From NCBI GenBank assembly GCA_018287875.1, contig JAGVVL010000022.1, positions 4,216,001 to 4,280,000 of the forward strand: 64,000 bases of DNA, written 5' to 3'. This DNA is from Nigrospora sphaerica. Taxonomy: Eukaryota > Ascomycota > Sordariomycetes > Amphisphaeriales > Apiosporaceae. A model generated the notes under the pieces. It had not been told where the DNA came from, did no database searches, and worked only from the letters and a program-made list of their open reading frames with translations. A program made the translations under genes and the position numbers. Positions within the stretch are counted from its first letter, which is position 1; every line of letters starts with the position of its first letter. Positions 20,104 through 32,433 of this stretch are shown in pieces.

Positions 20104-21675
20104 ATGGCGAAAATGGACGACCGCTACGCCGACGAGCTGGTTGACGAGGACCTCCGGAGCGAGGCCGGGCTCACCCTCCTCGGCGGCGGCGGCCGGCAGG
20201 ACGAGGAGGAGGCGGCGGCGACGGCGGCGGAGGCGTGGCAGCCGGCGACGCAGGTCCGGCTGCAGGCGAAGCGGTCACTGCACACGGCGGCGTCGCTCGG
20301 GCGGCGCGTGCTGTTCCCGCTGCGGCCGCGGGCGGCGGCGGCCGAGAAGCTGCGGCCGACGGCGTACCTCGACGGCCTGCGCGGCTTCGCGGCCTTCCTC
20401 GTCTACTGGCACCACCACCAGCTCTGGGCGCACGAGGGCAGCGGGCAGGCCAAGTTCTTCGAGAACGGCTTCGGCTACGAGGGCAACTGGCACTTTGCCG
20501 CCCTGCCCGTCGTGCGCTTCCTCTTCATGGGCGGCCACTTCGCCGTCTCGACCTTCTTCGTCATCTCGGGCTACGTGCTCGCCAGCAAGCCGCTCGCCCT
20601 CGTGCACGACCGCGACCTCGTCAAGCTCGGCGACAACGTCGGCTCCGCCCTCTTCCGCCGCTGGCTGCGCCTCTACCTGCCCTTCATCGCCACCACCTTT
20701 GTCTACATGACGTGCTGGCACCTGTTCGACCTGTGGATCTGCGAGCGGCCCAAGGAGCCGACGTGGACGGCCGAGGTGGTCAAGTGGTACGTCGAGCTCA
20801 AGAAGCTCAGCTTCGTCTTCAACACGGGCGGCAAGCCGTGGTTCTGGTACAACTTCCACCTCTGGTCCATCCCCGTCGAGTTCAAGGGCTCCCTGACCGT
20901 CTACACGGCGCTGCTGGCCTTCTCGCGCTTCTCGCGCAACGGCCGGCTGTGCAGCACGCTGGCCCTCATCTTCTACTTCATGTACGTGGCCGACGGCTGG
21001 TACTGCGCCATGTTCCTGGCGGGCATGCTGCTCTGCGACCTCGACCTGCTGGCGCGGCGGCACCAGCTGCCGCGGGCCCTCGCGCGCCTCGCCTCGGCCA
21101 AGGACTTCATCTTCTACCACCTGCTGGCGGCCAGCCTCTGGCTGGGCGGCGTGCCCGAGGCCGAGCGCGACATGGAGGTGCTGCGGGGCACGCGCGGCTG
21201 GTACTACCTGTCGTTCCTCAAGCCGCAGGCCTTTTACGACTACAAGTGGTTCTACCTGCTGTGGGCGGCGACCTTCCTCGTGGCGGCGATCCCGCGCGTG
21301 CCGCGGCTGCGCGCCTTCTTCGAGTCGCGCTTCTGCCAGGACCTCGGCCACGTCTCCTTCAGCCTCTACCTCGTCCACGGGCCCGTGCTGTGGACTCTCG
21401 GCGACCGCCTCTACACGGCCGTCGGCTACCACCAGGAGACGCAGCTGCTCAACCTCGCCGGCTGGGCCGGCCGCCTGCCGCTGCCCCGGTCCGGGCCCCT
21501 CGGCCTCGAGCCCGCCTTCCTCGCCCCCCACCTCATCCTGCTGCCCCTGACCCTCTGGCTCGCCGCCCTTGTTACCCGCCTCGTCGACGAGCCCACCGTC
21601 CGCTTCACCCAGTGGCTGTACGCCCAAATGCTGCCCGACCCCGCGGAGCTGCCCACGCGCGCCACCAAGGAGTAG
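20104..21675 (+). CDS. acyltransferase 3 family membrane protein
   Basis: 523-residue polytopic membrane protein of the acyltransferase-3 family (PF01757), enzymes that O-acylate sugars, lipids or secondary metabolites across a membrane. After an ~80-residue acidic and basic N-terminal tail, the domain starts with LDGLRGFAAFLVYWHHH (about residues 85-105), carrying the His of the first helix, followed by the FVISGYVLASK block. About ten hydrophobic segments extend to the C-terminus. The start at 20104 has a near-ideal context (GCCGCCATGG). An in-frame ATG at 19903 would add 67 residues of low-complexity Ser/Ala/Pro. Single exon. The substrate cannot be inferred. Confidence 0.82.
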   Translation: MAKMDDRYADELVDEDLRSEAGLTLLGGGGRQDEEEAAATAAEAWQPATQVRLQAKRSLHTAASLGRRVLFPLRPRAAAAEKLRPTAYLDGLRGFAAFLVYWHHHQLWAHEGSGQAKFFENGFGYEGNWHFAALPVVRFLFMGGHFAVSTFFVISGYVLASKPLALVHDRDLVKLGDNVGSALFRRWLRLYLPFIATTFVYMTCWHLFDLWICERPKEPTWTAEVVKWYVELKKLSFVFNTGGKPWFWYNFHLWSIPVEFKGSLTVYTALLAFSRFSRNGRLCSTLALIFYFMYVADGWYCAMFLAGMLLCDLDLLARRHQLPRALARLASAKDFIFYHLLAASLWLGGVPEAERDMEVLRGTRGWYYLSFLKPQAFYDYKWFYLLWAATFLVAAIPRVPRLRAFFESRFCQDLGHVSFSLYLVHGPVLWTLGDRLYTAVGYHQETQLLNLAGWAGRLPLPRSGPLGLEPAFLAPHLILLPLTLWLAALVTRLVDEPTVRFTQWLYAQMLPDPAELPTRATKE

Positions 21676-24620
21676 CCGGGTTATTGGTTTGGGAGCCGTG
21701 TCATCGCTCCTTTGGTCCCTTTCCATAGTTTGTTGTTATTAGTACGAACCACGCAGTGCCATGACTAAGCATGCAATATCCCAATATCCCACCCTCCACC
21801 GGCCCAATGTGAAAGCCCCTAATAAGCCGCGGGCCGTCTTTTGCAGCTCGGCCGTTCTCTCTAAAACTTTGTGACGCCGTCTCGTCTCGCCGGGGCCCTC
21901 TAAGTTAGGGGCGGGTTCAGGCTTTTTCCTAGCCGGGCCCCCGGCGGTCGTCGGGGGGGGCACCAGCTTCGTGCTAGTCGTAGGGCAAGTGTCAAATTGC
22001 CTGACATGCATACTGTCTAACCCGGTACAGCCAGCCAGCCCACCCACCAGGACCCATAGACGAATCGAGGGACGGCGGGCGGGCGGCACCCGAACCCACC
22101 CTCGCCATGTGGGCAGGCGACGCACTGTTTCCCGACCCGGCAGGCTCCCCGATTTCCGACGATAAGGAAAGGGGGAAAGGCGAGAGAAGATACAGGAGTT
22201 TTAAGGTTTTATTGCGAGGGAGGGCGCGCAGGTTTACACTCGGCCGTCTCAGGCACCGTGGCGACCTGGCGCGTGTCCCCATGAGGCGCCGAAACAGGAA
22301 CCGGCTGGGTTAGGGGGCACTGGACGATGACAAGAAGCGAAGGGTGGGAACCGGGAACTTTTTTTTCCCACTTTGATCGCGTGCGCGCGTGCGTGATAGA
22401 GTACGCCACCGGGGGCCCTTCAATCCCCAACCGAGGCTTAGTACCTACCACTCGTTCCCTCACTGGTCTGAGCCCGGGGTATGCATCCCCAAGAGTGACG
22501 AGAGCACATTTTTAACGGGCAATACGTCCGCCTGCCGGGCCAAGTAGCTATACATGGGACCAGGGCCCCGTTACCTCGGGACGTGGTTGCACACGCGCGC
22601 ATGTATGGGGAGGGGGCATCTCGGAGGCAGGTTCCCCTTTCCGGCAATCGCCTCGACTGTGAAACGGGAGGCAAAAGTGGACGATTGGCTGCCGCTCGAT
22701 CTGCCGCAGGCCCCCCTCTCGGGAGGGATGGAAAGGCCGTGGCGGGGTTTGCCTGCGATGCGACGTGACGGTTCGGGGAGCTCGGGTCGAGGCCCTTGGC
22801 CAATGGGCCTATCGAGACACAGCATGCGATGACGGCACCGGTTAGCAAGAGATCCGACAGCGAACTGCCGCCGAGGATTCCCCCCGTACCCCAGAGGACT
22901 TCGATAGCTCGTAGACGGAAACACGGCTGACTGGCTGGCTTCAACCGATGCTGGCTGTCGTTATCGCCTCAAGCCAAAATTGAATGCGGCCCCAGCTTGG
23001 CATCTACAACCCCTCCTCCACGACTAGGCAATTGAAAGTGTGTCTATCCTCCAAAGCGCCACCCCCAAGGTTAATCCCGGGGGATGGGAGGGAGGGTGAG
23101 ATGCCATCTCATCTCCGGAATGCCCGCTTGCATGCTCGTCTGGCGTCTTCAGCCATACCTCGGGCGGCCTGCGAGCGGCGCATGTAAGTGCCCTCTTGCC
23201 TTCCATACCATAGAGTGTTGGATGGAGGGCTTGCCATAGCGCCGTGCCTTTCCCATGGCCTCGAGGTCTCATCAATATCATGTCCGGGTCAAAGGCATTG
23301 TTCGTATTTCTCTCACCACACAGCATTGACCGTCGTACAACGAGGCCGCCCGCTGCCAAGTCAGAAGCCGACGGGCGACCTCAACGGCGCGATAGCGGGA
23401 GCCGGGAAGGGAGAAAAAAAGGGAAGAAAAAAAGTGAGGGGGGGGATAGGCGTCCGGAAGCGAGGCTGTTGTGCAAGGCCAAGGCTTCCTGGCCGTGACA
23501 CCGACACTGCAAGTAAACACATAGTTATGTAGGTACCTCTTCCCTGGGCGCTACTTCACATCTTGGGTAACCTCCGAGGCGACCTGCACTGGCCACTCGC
23601 TGCCCTCTAGCCTACCAGTCCAGTGAGAACAAGATTTCTTCAGTTGCACGACACCTGAACAGCTCCTAAGCCGTCAAGTCCCCTACCTACCGCCTGGTGC
23701 TCGCCTTCGTTCTATATTGCATCCGGGTGGATAAGCAACAGATTGCCCATCGTCAAGTCGATAGCTACTTCTAAAGCGCTTACCTACTCGGAGCCTCATT
23801 TCAGCGACACACCAGTGTTCGCCAGGCCTTGGCCACACCAGGCGTGCATCGGTCAATTCCCGCTGGCTGCACCGGAGCGGATCCCGTGCATTTCGCCTTT
23901 GTCGGCTCCATCATTAGCTACCGCCGATCGGACGCCCGTAGTGGATGGTCAGCAAGCAGGCGGATACGCACATAACACGCAGCACACGCATTGGCCCCCC
24001 CCACGTTTTGAGGGGGGCGCGCGAAGGAGGACCTCGCCTCGGGGCTGATTTCTGCGCACGTAACTGGCGTGTAAGCATACGGAAAGCTGCCTTTGCCTTG
24101 TGGAAAGAAGGTAACAGGAGCACGCGTGCATTAGAAGCCGCAGCTACAGCGCCCGTCTACACACAAAGTTCTGTGTCAGGGACTGACGTCGCATTGTTTT
24201 GAAGTTGCTTACACACGGCGAGAGAGAAGGCGAGCGAGCGAGTGAATGAGTGAGAAGGAGGGGGGGGGGGGGGGGAGAGAGGGACAAAGAGAAAGAGGTA
24301 CCCCCCAGTCAGCTCGCGTTCCCTCTAACTACATCCTACTTACTCAAGCTGCCGCTAGACCGTACCCGTAACATCTTGCCGCCGCCCCTGGCCTGTTCGC
24401 ACGTTGCCATCCTGGGGGCAAACCGAGCCGAGATCGTCGCCTACGTCGTGGCAACGTCCTGTAAGTTGTCGTTCCTTACCCAAGGCGGCTGCTGTCGTTC
24501 AACCAGCAACCCTAAGACCCCCCCTCGCAGGCTTGTCCCGAGGCAGTCACCCTCACCCGCACCCACCCCTTTCTCGCCCCTCCCAGCGCGCACACATCAG
24601 CGGTAGTGCATCCCGTCACA
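21676..24620. other. intergenic region, no supported gene
   Basis: 2.9 kb with only short overlapping frames. Contains a long G-run followed by a GAGA-rich stretch (about 24257-24300) and a pyrimidine-rich leader just before the next gene. Confidence 0.45.
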
Positions 24621-26195
24621 ATGCTGGTGAGAGACTCCAGGCGGTTGGTCCTGCTCTCCGTCCTGCTCATCGCCTTTGTCTATGGCGTCCTGTGGTACCG
24701 GTCGCACGACGGCCCCGTGGGGGTCAGCGACACGGTAGGATGGGTCGGCGAGTCGCTGCCGGGCTTGAACGCCGACTACGGGCAACCGGCACCGTCGTCG
24801 CCAGACCGGCCAGAGACGCAAAAGGTGCCGGATCCGCAAGCTGTGCCGGAAGCGCCGGCGCCGCCATCACCACCGGACCTTCCCCCGGCACCAGAGGCGC
24901 CGTTCCCCCAGCAGCCGGCCCCTCCAGCAGAGCCTCCGTCGCCGCCGCAGCCGGCGGCGGCCCCGGAACAACCGCCCCCCCAAGCCTTTCCGGCCTCCCC
25001 GCCCGGCCGGGCCGGGGATCCCATCGCGGCGGCGCTGGCGGCGCTGCCGCTGGTCGAGCCGCTGGCGACGCACCACAAGATCTTCTCGACGTCGACGGCG
25101 TCCAAGGAGTACTTTGAGCTCCGGTTCGGGGACCAGAAGACGCTGAACCCCAACATCATCCCGCACCCGACGCGCCCCAACACGTGGATCATGGTGGCGC
25201 AGAAGCACAAGGCGGCCGACGACGCGGCGCAGTGGTGGTTCTCGGAGCTCGCGTGCGCGGCCGAGTTCGCGGCCGACGGCGCGCTGGCGTGCACGGGGCC
25301 GCCGGGGACGCTGCCGGTGGCGGCGACGGGCGGCGACAAGTGCGAGGGCGCGCTCGGCTACTTCAACCTCAACCTGGGGCCGCACGACGCGCGCGTCTTC
25401 TACGGGCCCGAGGCGCCCTACGCCGTCTACGGCTCCAACTCGGGCCACACGTGCTTCGGCCAGTGGGTGCAGGACTTCCGCGCCCTCTACCCGTGGGAGC
25501 GCGCCGGCGACGTGCCGGGGCCCGGCACGCCCTTCCGCCTCGCCGCCGAGCTGCAGCGCCCGCCGCCCTGGGACCGCCCCGTCGAGAAGAACTGGTTCCT
25601 CTTCTGGGACGCCGCCGGCCGCGCCTACGTGCACCACGACCTGGCGCCGCGCCGCGCCTTCGCCGCCCTGCGCGCCGACGGCTCCGTCGGCCCCGACCTC
25701 GCCGCCGCCGACGCCGCCGCCGCCGCCCGCGACGCCGCCTGCCTCGCGCGCCGCCTGCCCGCCCTCGCCCCGGCCGACGAGTCGCTGCACCAGGCCACCA
25801 ACTCGCTCGCCGTGACGCTGTGCCGCCGCGCCGACGGCCCCGCCGCCTGCGCCCGCCGCGCCGACAACACGGTGCTGCTCGCCCTCTTCCAACACAAGCG
25901 CTTCCGCAACCTGCACGCCTCGTACGAGCCCTACGCCGTGCTCTTCGACGACGCCGCCCCCTTCGCCCTGCGCGCCGTCGGCACGCGCCCGCTCTGGCTC
26001 GCCGGCCGCCCCGGCCCCGACGCCCTGCTATTCGCCACCTCCATCGCCTGGCGCGACCCCGCCCAGACCTACCACGGCTTCCTCGACGACGTCCTCTTCG
26101 TCTCCTTCGGCATCGAGGACGAGCGCTCCGCCGCCCTCGACGTCCGCGCCGAGGACCTGCTGCGCGGCATGGGCCTCTGCGACGACGACGCCTGA
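24621..26195 (+). CDS. stalked type II membrane protein, unknown fungal family
   Basis: 524 residues. A short basic N-terminus is followed by one membrane helix (~9-25), then a ~80-residue stalk very rich in proline and alanine (~45-130), then a globular domain of about 385 residues with blocks such as WIMVAQKHK, CEGALGYFNLNLGPHDARVF, YGSNSGHTCFGQW, ELQRPPPWD, EKNWFLFWD, HQATNSLAVTLC and YHGFLDDVLFVSFGIED. The layout (anchor, stem, lumenal domain) is that of Golgi enzymes. I recall the domain as widespread in ascomycetes but without a named function; a role in glycan or wall processing is only inferred. The start is the first ATG (24621, context CACAATG). The frame is open 5 codons further upstream without an ATG. 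Single exon. Confidence 0.75.
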   Translation: MLVRDSRRLVLLSVLLIAFVYGVLWYRSHDGPVGVSDTVGWVGESLPGLNADYGQPAPSSPDRPETQKVPDPQAVPEAPAPPSPPDLPPAPEAPFPQQPAPPAEPPSPPQPAAAPEQPPPQAFPASPPGRAGDPIAAALAALPLVEPLATHHKIFSTSTASKEYFELRFGDQKTLNPNIIPHPTRPNTWIMVAQKHKAADDAAQWWFSELACAAEFAADGALACTGPPGTLPVAATGGDKCEGALGYFNLNLGPHDARVFYGPEAPYAVYGSNSGHTCFGQWVQDFRALYPWERAGDVPGPGTPFRLAAELQRPPPWDRPVEKNWFLFWDAAGRAYVHHDLAPRRAFAALRADGSVGPDLAAADAAAAARDAACLARRLPALAPADESLHQATNSLAVTLCRRADGPAACARRADNTVLLALFQHKRFRNLHASYEPYAVLFDDAAPFALRAVGTRPLWLAGRPGPDALLFATSIAWRDPAQTYHGFLDDVLFVSFGIEDERSAALDVRAEDLLRGMGLCDDDA

Positions 26196-26880
26196 GCCCC
26201 TCCCCGCCGGGACGACGAGACGGCGGGGACGGTCGGAAAAGGGTATCGGGGGGCGATGGGAAGAGGGAGGGAGAAAGGGGCCGGGCACGGCTTGCTTACC
26301 TGGGGAAAGCACCTAATTTTACCAGGTGCGCCAACCACCACCCCGCGGGCAACATCCCATCGCATCGTCAACTGGGAGCCCTCGCTGTTCGTATGCTACT
26401 CGACAAGTGGCACGCACATGTTCGGTACGCGGAGCGTAAGGCAGAAGCGAGCTTGCATGATATAAGGAATCTGTATTGTCCCTCGTTGGTTTCATATTAT
26501 GTAGAAACCGGGCCATTCCCCTGCCCTCTGGGTAAAAATGCACATCGTGTTTGCTCGATTCGCGCTTGCTCTCGTCTCATAAAGCGAACAAAAGGAATAT
26601 ATACCATCAAGAACCCTTCCGTCATTAGGAAGCCGCCCCGTAGCAGACCGGGCGTTTCCCCTGCGTCTTCTTCTCATCCTTCTTCTTCTGGTTTCTTTCC
26701 GCCCTTTAACGCCAGGTATATCCCGTCAGAGTATCATAATGTGTACGGTGCTGTTGCTGTAGCCAAAGGCGAACCCCCCAAAAAAAGCAGATGTTTTTCT
26801 TCCCCTCTCGCTTGCGTCGTTCCGGTCTGCCTGCAAAAGCAAAGATCGCTGCCGGCCTAGTCGTACTGTACAGTTTCGCA
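26196..26880. other. convergent intergenic region
   Basis: About 685 bases between two gene ends, presumably both 3' UTRs. No separate feature seen. Confidence 0.5.
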
Positions 26881-28610
26881 TCACACTTGAACGCTGGCGC
26901 TGGTGCTGCCCTCGTGGCGCATCTTGCCGGCCTCCTCGGCCCAGAGGCGGGCCTCCTTGCGAAGCTCACGCTTGACGTAGAAGATGGTAGCGAGGGCCCA
27001 GATGCCGGCCCAGACGAAGGGAAGGGACCAGCCGATGACGTAGGCGATGTCCTTGCTGTGAAGGCCGCAGACGAGAGCCGTCGTCAGGACGGCGCAGCCC
27101 TCGGCGCCGACGGCCCAGAAGAAGCCAAGCCGGCGCAGCATGGAGCGGAACACGTGGCTCGCGGCATAGCGGCGGTCGAGCGCGACGCGGAACTCGGTCC
27201 CGCCCGACCCGTCGACGGCGCACACGTCCTCGATGAGCGGGTAGATGCCCGGCCGCAGCTGCGACCCCTTGGGGATCGACGAGATGCGCATCGGCGCCGG
27301 TACCGAGAAGTAGTGCATGGCATCCATGACCAGCAGCACCGTGCCGAACACGTACAGCATCGTAGCTAGCGGCATCGACAAAAGGCGTACGTAGGGCTCA
27401 TCGTACGGGTTGTGCTGCACAGAGCCGCTGTGGGGGGAAGGTAGACGTTAGTCGAGTGCCTTGCAGGTGCCATGGGCGGGGAATGCGATGGAAGGGGCCC
27501 GAATTGGTGCACTTACACGATAAGCTCGATCATGACAATGATCCACGCTCCGCTGTACCACCAGTGGAACCAGTCCAAGTACCACCGTCGTGCGCCGATA
27601 ACCTGTCACGAATTGCTGTTAGCCATACTGCCTGGAAACGCTGCGCTTATATATAAAGCAGAACTAACGCCCGGCTCGAGACGCAATCTCCGTCCCGAGA
27701 GGCGGGAAGGGGGCCCCGGGATCATGGGACGCCGAACACGGAAAAAAGAGAGGGCACGTACCCCACAAGTGCTGCCCTCCTTGTAGAGGCGCCAGAAACG
27801 GACAAAATACTCGAGGATGCTAGCGCCGCCGATGGCGGCGGTGACGACGCTGAAGACGGCGTTGGCGCTGAGGCGCGTGTCGTCGGGGTTGCCGGGGCCG
27901 ACGCCGTACCAGAGGCCGAAGAAGAGGGCGATGGGCATGACGACGCTGTCGAAGACGATGGTGGTCCAGAAGAATGCAATGGTCCAGAGACGCGTCCGCA
28001 GAGTGTAGTTGAGCGGCGGCGGCACCGGCTGAAACGCCGGCAGCTGCCGCGCCCCCGGCGCCAGCTCGAGCGGCGGCTCACCCCCCTCGGCGCGCGGAGA
28101 CGGCGGGCTCGCTAGGCCCCCGGGCCCGGACCCTTCCGTCGTCCCGTGTTCTTCGTCGTCGTCGCCCGCTGCCACCGTGGGGAGCGAGTTGCCGCTCGAC
28201 GTGCGGGCCGCCGCGGCGAACTGCGAGGAGCGCCGCGGCCGCGTCAGGTTAAGGCTCGGGCGCCCAAACGGCCCGTCGAAGCGGCGGTCGAACTCGGCGC
28301 TGGCCCGGATTTTCTTCTTGGGCATGCCGGCGGCGCCATTGGCCACGGGCGCGGGTGCTGCGGGCATGGCAGGCACGGGCGGCCCGGCCGGTTCCTCCGT
28401 GGTGTGCGTCGGGAGCGAGTCGCGGTGGGCCATGGGCACCGGCGGTGGGCTTCCGTCTAGGCGCGAGGCCTGTATCTGGTCGGGTTCGCTCTGGGTTCGG
28501 CGGTTGTGGCGTGCATGCCGTGCCAGGACGTTGTTGTCTTCATTGGCGGCCGGCACACCTGGTGCCGGAGCGGCGCCGGCGGCGGCTTTCTCGTCTTCAA
28601 ACTCGACCAT
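26881..28610 (-). CDS. polytopic fungal membrane protein, unknown function
   Basis: Three exons: 28610-27762, 27602-27517, 27427-26881 (donors GTACGT and GTAAGT, acceptors ACAG and CCACAG), giving 493 residues. The first ~210 residues are hydrophilic, Pro/Ala/Ser-rich and probably cytosolic. Then come some seven hydrophobic segments, with blocks such as LNYTLRTRLWTIAFFW, FDSVVMPIALFFGLWYG, ASILEYFVRFWRLYKEGSTC, WYLDWFHWWYSGAW, and a loop ISSIPKGSQLRPGIYPLIED near residue ~360 followed by CAVDGSGG. Frames join without error at both introns. The family is common in Sordariomycetes as integral membrane protein; I know no function. Start ATG at 28610; upstream in-frame sequence has only a GTG. 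Confidence 0.8.
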
Positions 28611-31592
28611 GATGTTTCGTGGTCGTCTGGTGGGCTTTTCCACCAGTGTGCATGCCTGCTTCCCCTCTTTGGGGGTGTCGTGTGGTGGAGAGCGCGGCTC
28701 GAGAGGATGCAGTGTCGGTAGTACGTTGTGGTATTAAGGAGCGCTCGCGGGTTCGGACGCCGAACTTTCGTCCGGCCGGGGTTGCCAATCAGCGGGCGAT
28801 TGGCTGGGACAAAAAGCGGAGGAGGGAGTAGAGGCAGAATTCGGTGTGGTGAACGTAAACTTTGAAGATTACGATATAAATGAGGTAAGACTTGATGTTC
28901 GAGCAGGACTCGATCGGCCAGTGGGGAGGAGGGCGTAGGGAGAAGGTAACAGAGAGAGAGACACTGGGATGGATGGAGGACGGGACGGCGATTTCACAAG
29001 GGCCGGGAAGCTGGCGCCAAACAAACCGGAAATGATGGAGGAACTACGGAGCGGACAGCACGGGAAGGTTAACATAACCCAGGAGCCAACCGGCATCGCC
29101 AAAGCGAAGGGTCGAGTGCAGCGCACGTCAAGACTTCGCGTTGCCGGGACCAGATTTCCCCCCGGAAGCAAATCGCGGTGGATGATGTCATGGCTTCATG
29201 GGCCCCGATGGGCCTATTTCACGGGAGAGGTTGCTTGCTGGAGAAGCTCCAGTTTCGCTTGCAGGCCCTGCACGCCATGGCCCCATTGGCCCCAGCGAGC
29301 ATAAGCTCGACACGCCCAGGCCCTAGCAGTACCTAAGATACCAGGTACTCCTCAGTCTCTACCATGGCGGGATTCTACGTATCATGTCTGGGCCAAGCCC
29401 CCAACTCTCTCTATTTACCACGCTCTTTCATCTCTCCATCCCCCTCACGAGAGAGCGGGAGGCACAAGGGACCGAGAAAATGGAAGAGGGGGAGGCCGAG
29501 AGCACGAGCGAGGGCTCGGCGTAAAAGGCCCCCAGGTACACAGACCGGGCTGAGTTTGTGCCCAGTTCTATTAATGTCCGGTTCACCCCCCAGTCGAAAA
29601 GTCCGCCAGCAACCACGCAAGCACACGCACAGTACTTCCCCACGCGCCACTGGCCGGCTGGGATCCTCCCGACGCCCCTTGGCTGATGTCGCGAACGCTG
29701 GGCAAACGCTGGGCAGCGCCGAGGATCAGGGGACCGGGATTCCGATCACGATTTGGACGAGGGCTTGGCGGTGTTTTTCGTCTCACCCTCTCTGTTGTCA
29801 GTCCCGTCGTTGGACCCCCCCCCAACTCTCCCTCCTATCATCCATATCTGTTCTCGACGCGCCAACCAACCATTGGAGGGATCGAGGTTCGGGTACATAA
29901 CCACGGCCAAGCTCCCCGCCTCTTCTCTCCCTTATCACCAGCTGCAAAACGACGACAGCATTCCCGTCGCACTGTCGTGTGTGCGCGCACGACCCATGAC
30001 AGGCCCTCCTCCAGCGAGAAACGAATAAACATGTCCATCATGGCCCTGGAGCCTTGCCGAGCCCCCATTCACCCAGTCGCGTCTCTCACCTTCCCAAGCT
30101 GGACCGATACTAGCTGGAGCCGTACTTCTAGGCTCTCTTCGGCCCTCCTCCCTTGACGGCACTTTCTTCCCACCATCGTGAATCCCTGGCTGTAGCTCCA
30201 TCGTCCCCACAAGGCAGTGACTTCCGTAGACCCCATCATCACGGTACGGGCACACACAGTATTGGACGACGCGTACGGGTGAGTGGGGGTGGGCGACCGC
30301 ACCCTCTCTCCTTGGACGCCTTTCCCATTCTACACTGTAACACGTAGGCATACACTCGAGGCGGCCAAGCCGCCGTCCATCCGTTTTTTCCCCTCATGTC
30401 CATCCCTACCGACCCCCGGCCGTTTTCTCGTCAGAGAGGGCCACCCCCCAAAGCGCATCTGCCGCCCGCGCCCGGCAGATGAGTGTGCGGGCGGGCGTGA
30501 AGCTCCGACAGGGTTCGCGGGATCCCCTCGCCGGGCGAGTGGATACGGCCCGAACGCATCCAACCGTATATGGGGTATGGTCCTCACGTAGCTGCCCGTG
30601 CTGCCCCGTCTCCCTCTTGGTTGCGATCCAGATCAAGAAAGAGTAAGGAAGAGAGGTCGCTTTACTAGGCCCCGTTGTCGCACCCGCGAAATGCTGAAGT
30701 GGAAAGGGAAACAAACGCTTTTGCCATCGGGTCCCCCGTATCTCCTTATATTCAATTTGCCCTCCTCATGTGTCGTGTTGTCTGCCCCTGTGCCGGCTCT
30801 ACAAGCCGATGAGACCCAAGGCCCCTCGGCTGGTCTGGGAGCGAATTTGCTATACCATGCCGCTGTATTGATACACTGCGTTGCTGTCTTGGTACACTAC
30901 GCCGCTGTGGTGCTGTGTGTATGTAGGTGGGTTCAAGCTATCTATCTGATAAACTCGGCTGTCTTTTTCTTTTTCTTTTTTTTTTTTGCTTGAGTGGCCA
31001 AGCGCAACTACCCGGCATTTGGGACCCCGTCTGCATCTGTTCTGCTTCCACCCGGGCGTGGCCGGCTTTCTGATCCGATGAGAGCTCAAGGTGCTGGTCC
31101 GAATTTGCTCACCATGCTGAGGTACCGAACATCAACCCACCGAGTCAAAGGTAATCCATGTTACTGCCGTGTTACTGGGGAAAGGCAACGCTCCTGAAGA
31201 GTATCAGCCGCTCCCACAACAGCAACGGCGTACCCTCAGTCTCCACTCGCTTGTAACTCTTTAGTCTTCCCAAACCCAATAACTTGAGGCCGACGATCCC
31301 CTAGCTTTTACCTTGTAGTTGATACCACCTTCCGTTACTGTTCGCACTGATGCGATTCGTTGAGTGCTGCGGGCACGAACACGCTGCTCTGCCCATTCAA
31401 CAGTATGTCCATCACCAGCCGATGTTTCCGTGGACTGCCGTGACAGCAGAAGCAACAGCCTGGCCGAAGGCTGGGGCCAAGTTGTGCGCTGGCAACCAAT
31501 CCGAAAAGTGAATCAAAAGCCGGAAGGCCGACGTTGCCGACGACGGACTCGGCCGGTGTGCATGATGACTCGGCCAGTTCTGATACGGCAGC
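28611..31592. other. intergenic region, no supported gene
   Basis: 3.0 kb. It holds an imperfect duplication (about 30799-30860 resembles 31069-31115), three degenerate ~20-base CACTGCGTTGCTGT-like units near 30840-30915, and a T-run (30979-30988). No protein-like frame. Confidence 0.45.
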
Positions 31593-32433
31593 CTATGGCT
31601 CGCCCAGGAGGCGTGCTGTAATGTCCCCCATATAGGCCTCTTCCAGCACGTAGTCTCGGCCGTCGTTCTTGTCGATCTGATAGTGGACAAAAGCTTCGAC
31701 CACACGGTCAAGGTCGAATCCCATGTGGACGAACCTGTCAATGAGATCCTTGTTGTATCCTTGATATCTGCAGCGGCCCGTGTCAGTTCACGAGTTTTAC
31801 AAGCCCCGGGGTGGGCAGAAGATGATCCTACCGCGCCTCGTCAATTTTCTGGGGGGCGGGTGCAGCAGCCCTGGGGGTAACCCTCGAGTATTTTTCGTTT
31901 CGGGGGGCACCCGCGTGCAAGACGGCCCACTCGTGAGCCTTTTGGTTGAAGGCGTCCGGATCGCGCATCATCATCTTCGCTACCTCGGCATCTTGTGGGT
32001 CCTTAGGCTCGGGGCTTTCGAACAGGGACTGCAGCGAGAGCAGTGTCGACTTGATGGTCAGAACGGGCGACCACGCCGTGCTGAGCGTGTCGAGACATAT
32101 GGCTCCCTGTAGTAGACGTCAGCAAACAGCCCGCGGGGATATACGGTGGGCAGGCGGAGGAGGATGCAAACACACCGTTTGGCTGCTAATGTTGGGATGC
32201 CAGACGCTGGTCTCGAAGCGCATCAGGGGCGGGCGGAAGGGATACTCGGGTGGGATCTTAACATCGACAATGAAACTGCCGCCTTCGTATGGGGTGCCCG
32301 GGGGTCCCGTAATGCAGGCTTTGAGATGCGTCAAATCGCCGTTCTGGTCGGCAGGCTGGGCCGTGAGGTTGCTCGTGGAATCGGCCTCGATATCGGCCAG
32401 CTCTTTGGCGATCCTTCTTGTTCGGCTCGACAT
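31593..32433 (-). CDS. ubc1: ubiquitin-conjugating enzyme E2 with UBA domain (UBC1/E2-25K type)
   Basis: Three exons: 32433-32176, 32106-31832, 31767-31593, giving 235 residues; frames join exactly. The UBC fold has HPN at 79-81 and the catalytic Cys90 in GAICLDTLS, so it can carry ubiquitin as a thioester. A linker (~150-178) leads to a C-terminal UBA domain (~180-230, core MGFDLDRVVEAF), the arrangement of yeast Ubc1 and human UBE2K, which extend K48-linked chains. The donors are GTGTGT and GTAGGA, the acceptors TACAG and TGCAG. It is divergently placed to ELP3, with 1.28 kb between the starts. The start is the first Met of the conserved domain. Confidence 0.93.

Noticed and set aside
25184..26860. 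558-residue plus-strand ORF overlapping the stalked protein
   Set aside because: Arg/Pro-rich off-frame shadow of a GC-rich gene; the frame with the membrane anchor and conserved blocks is the real one.
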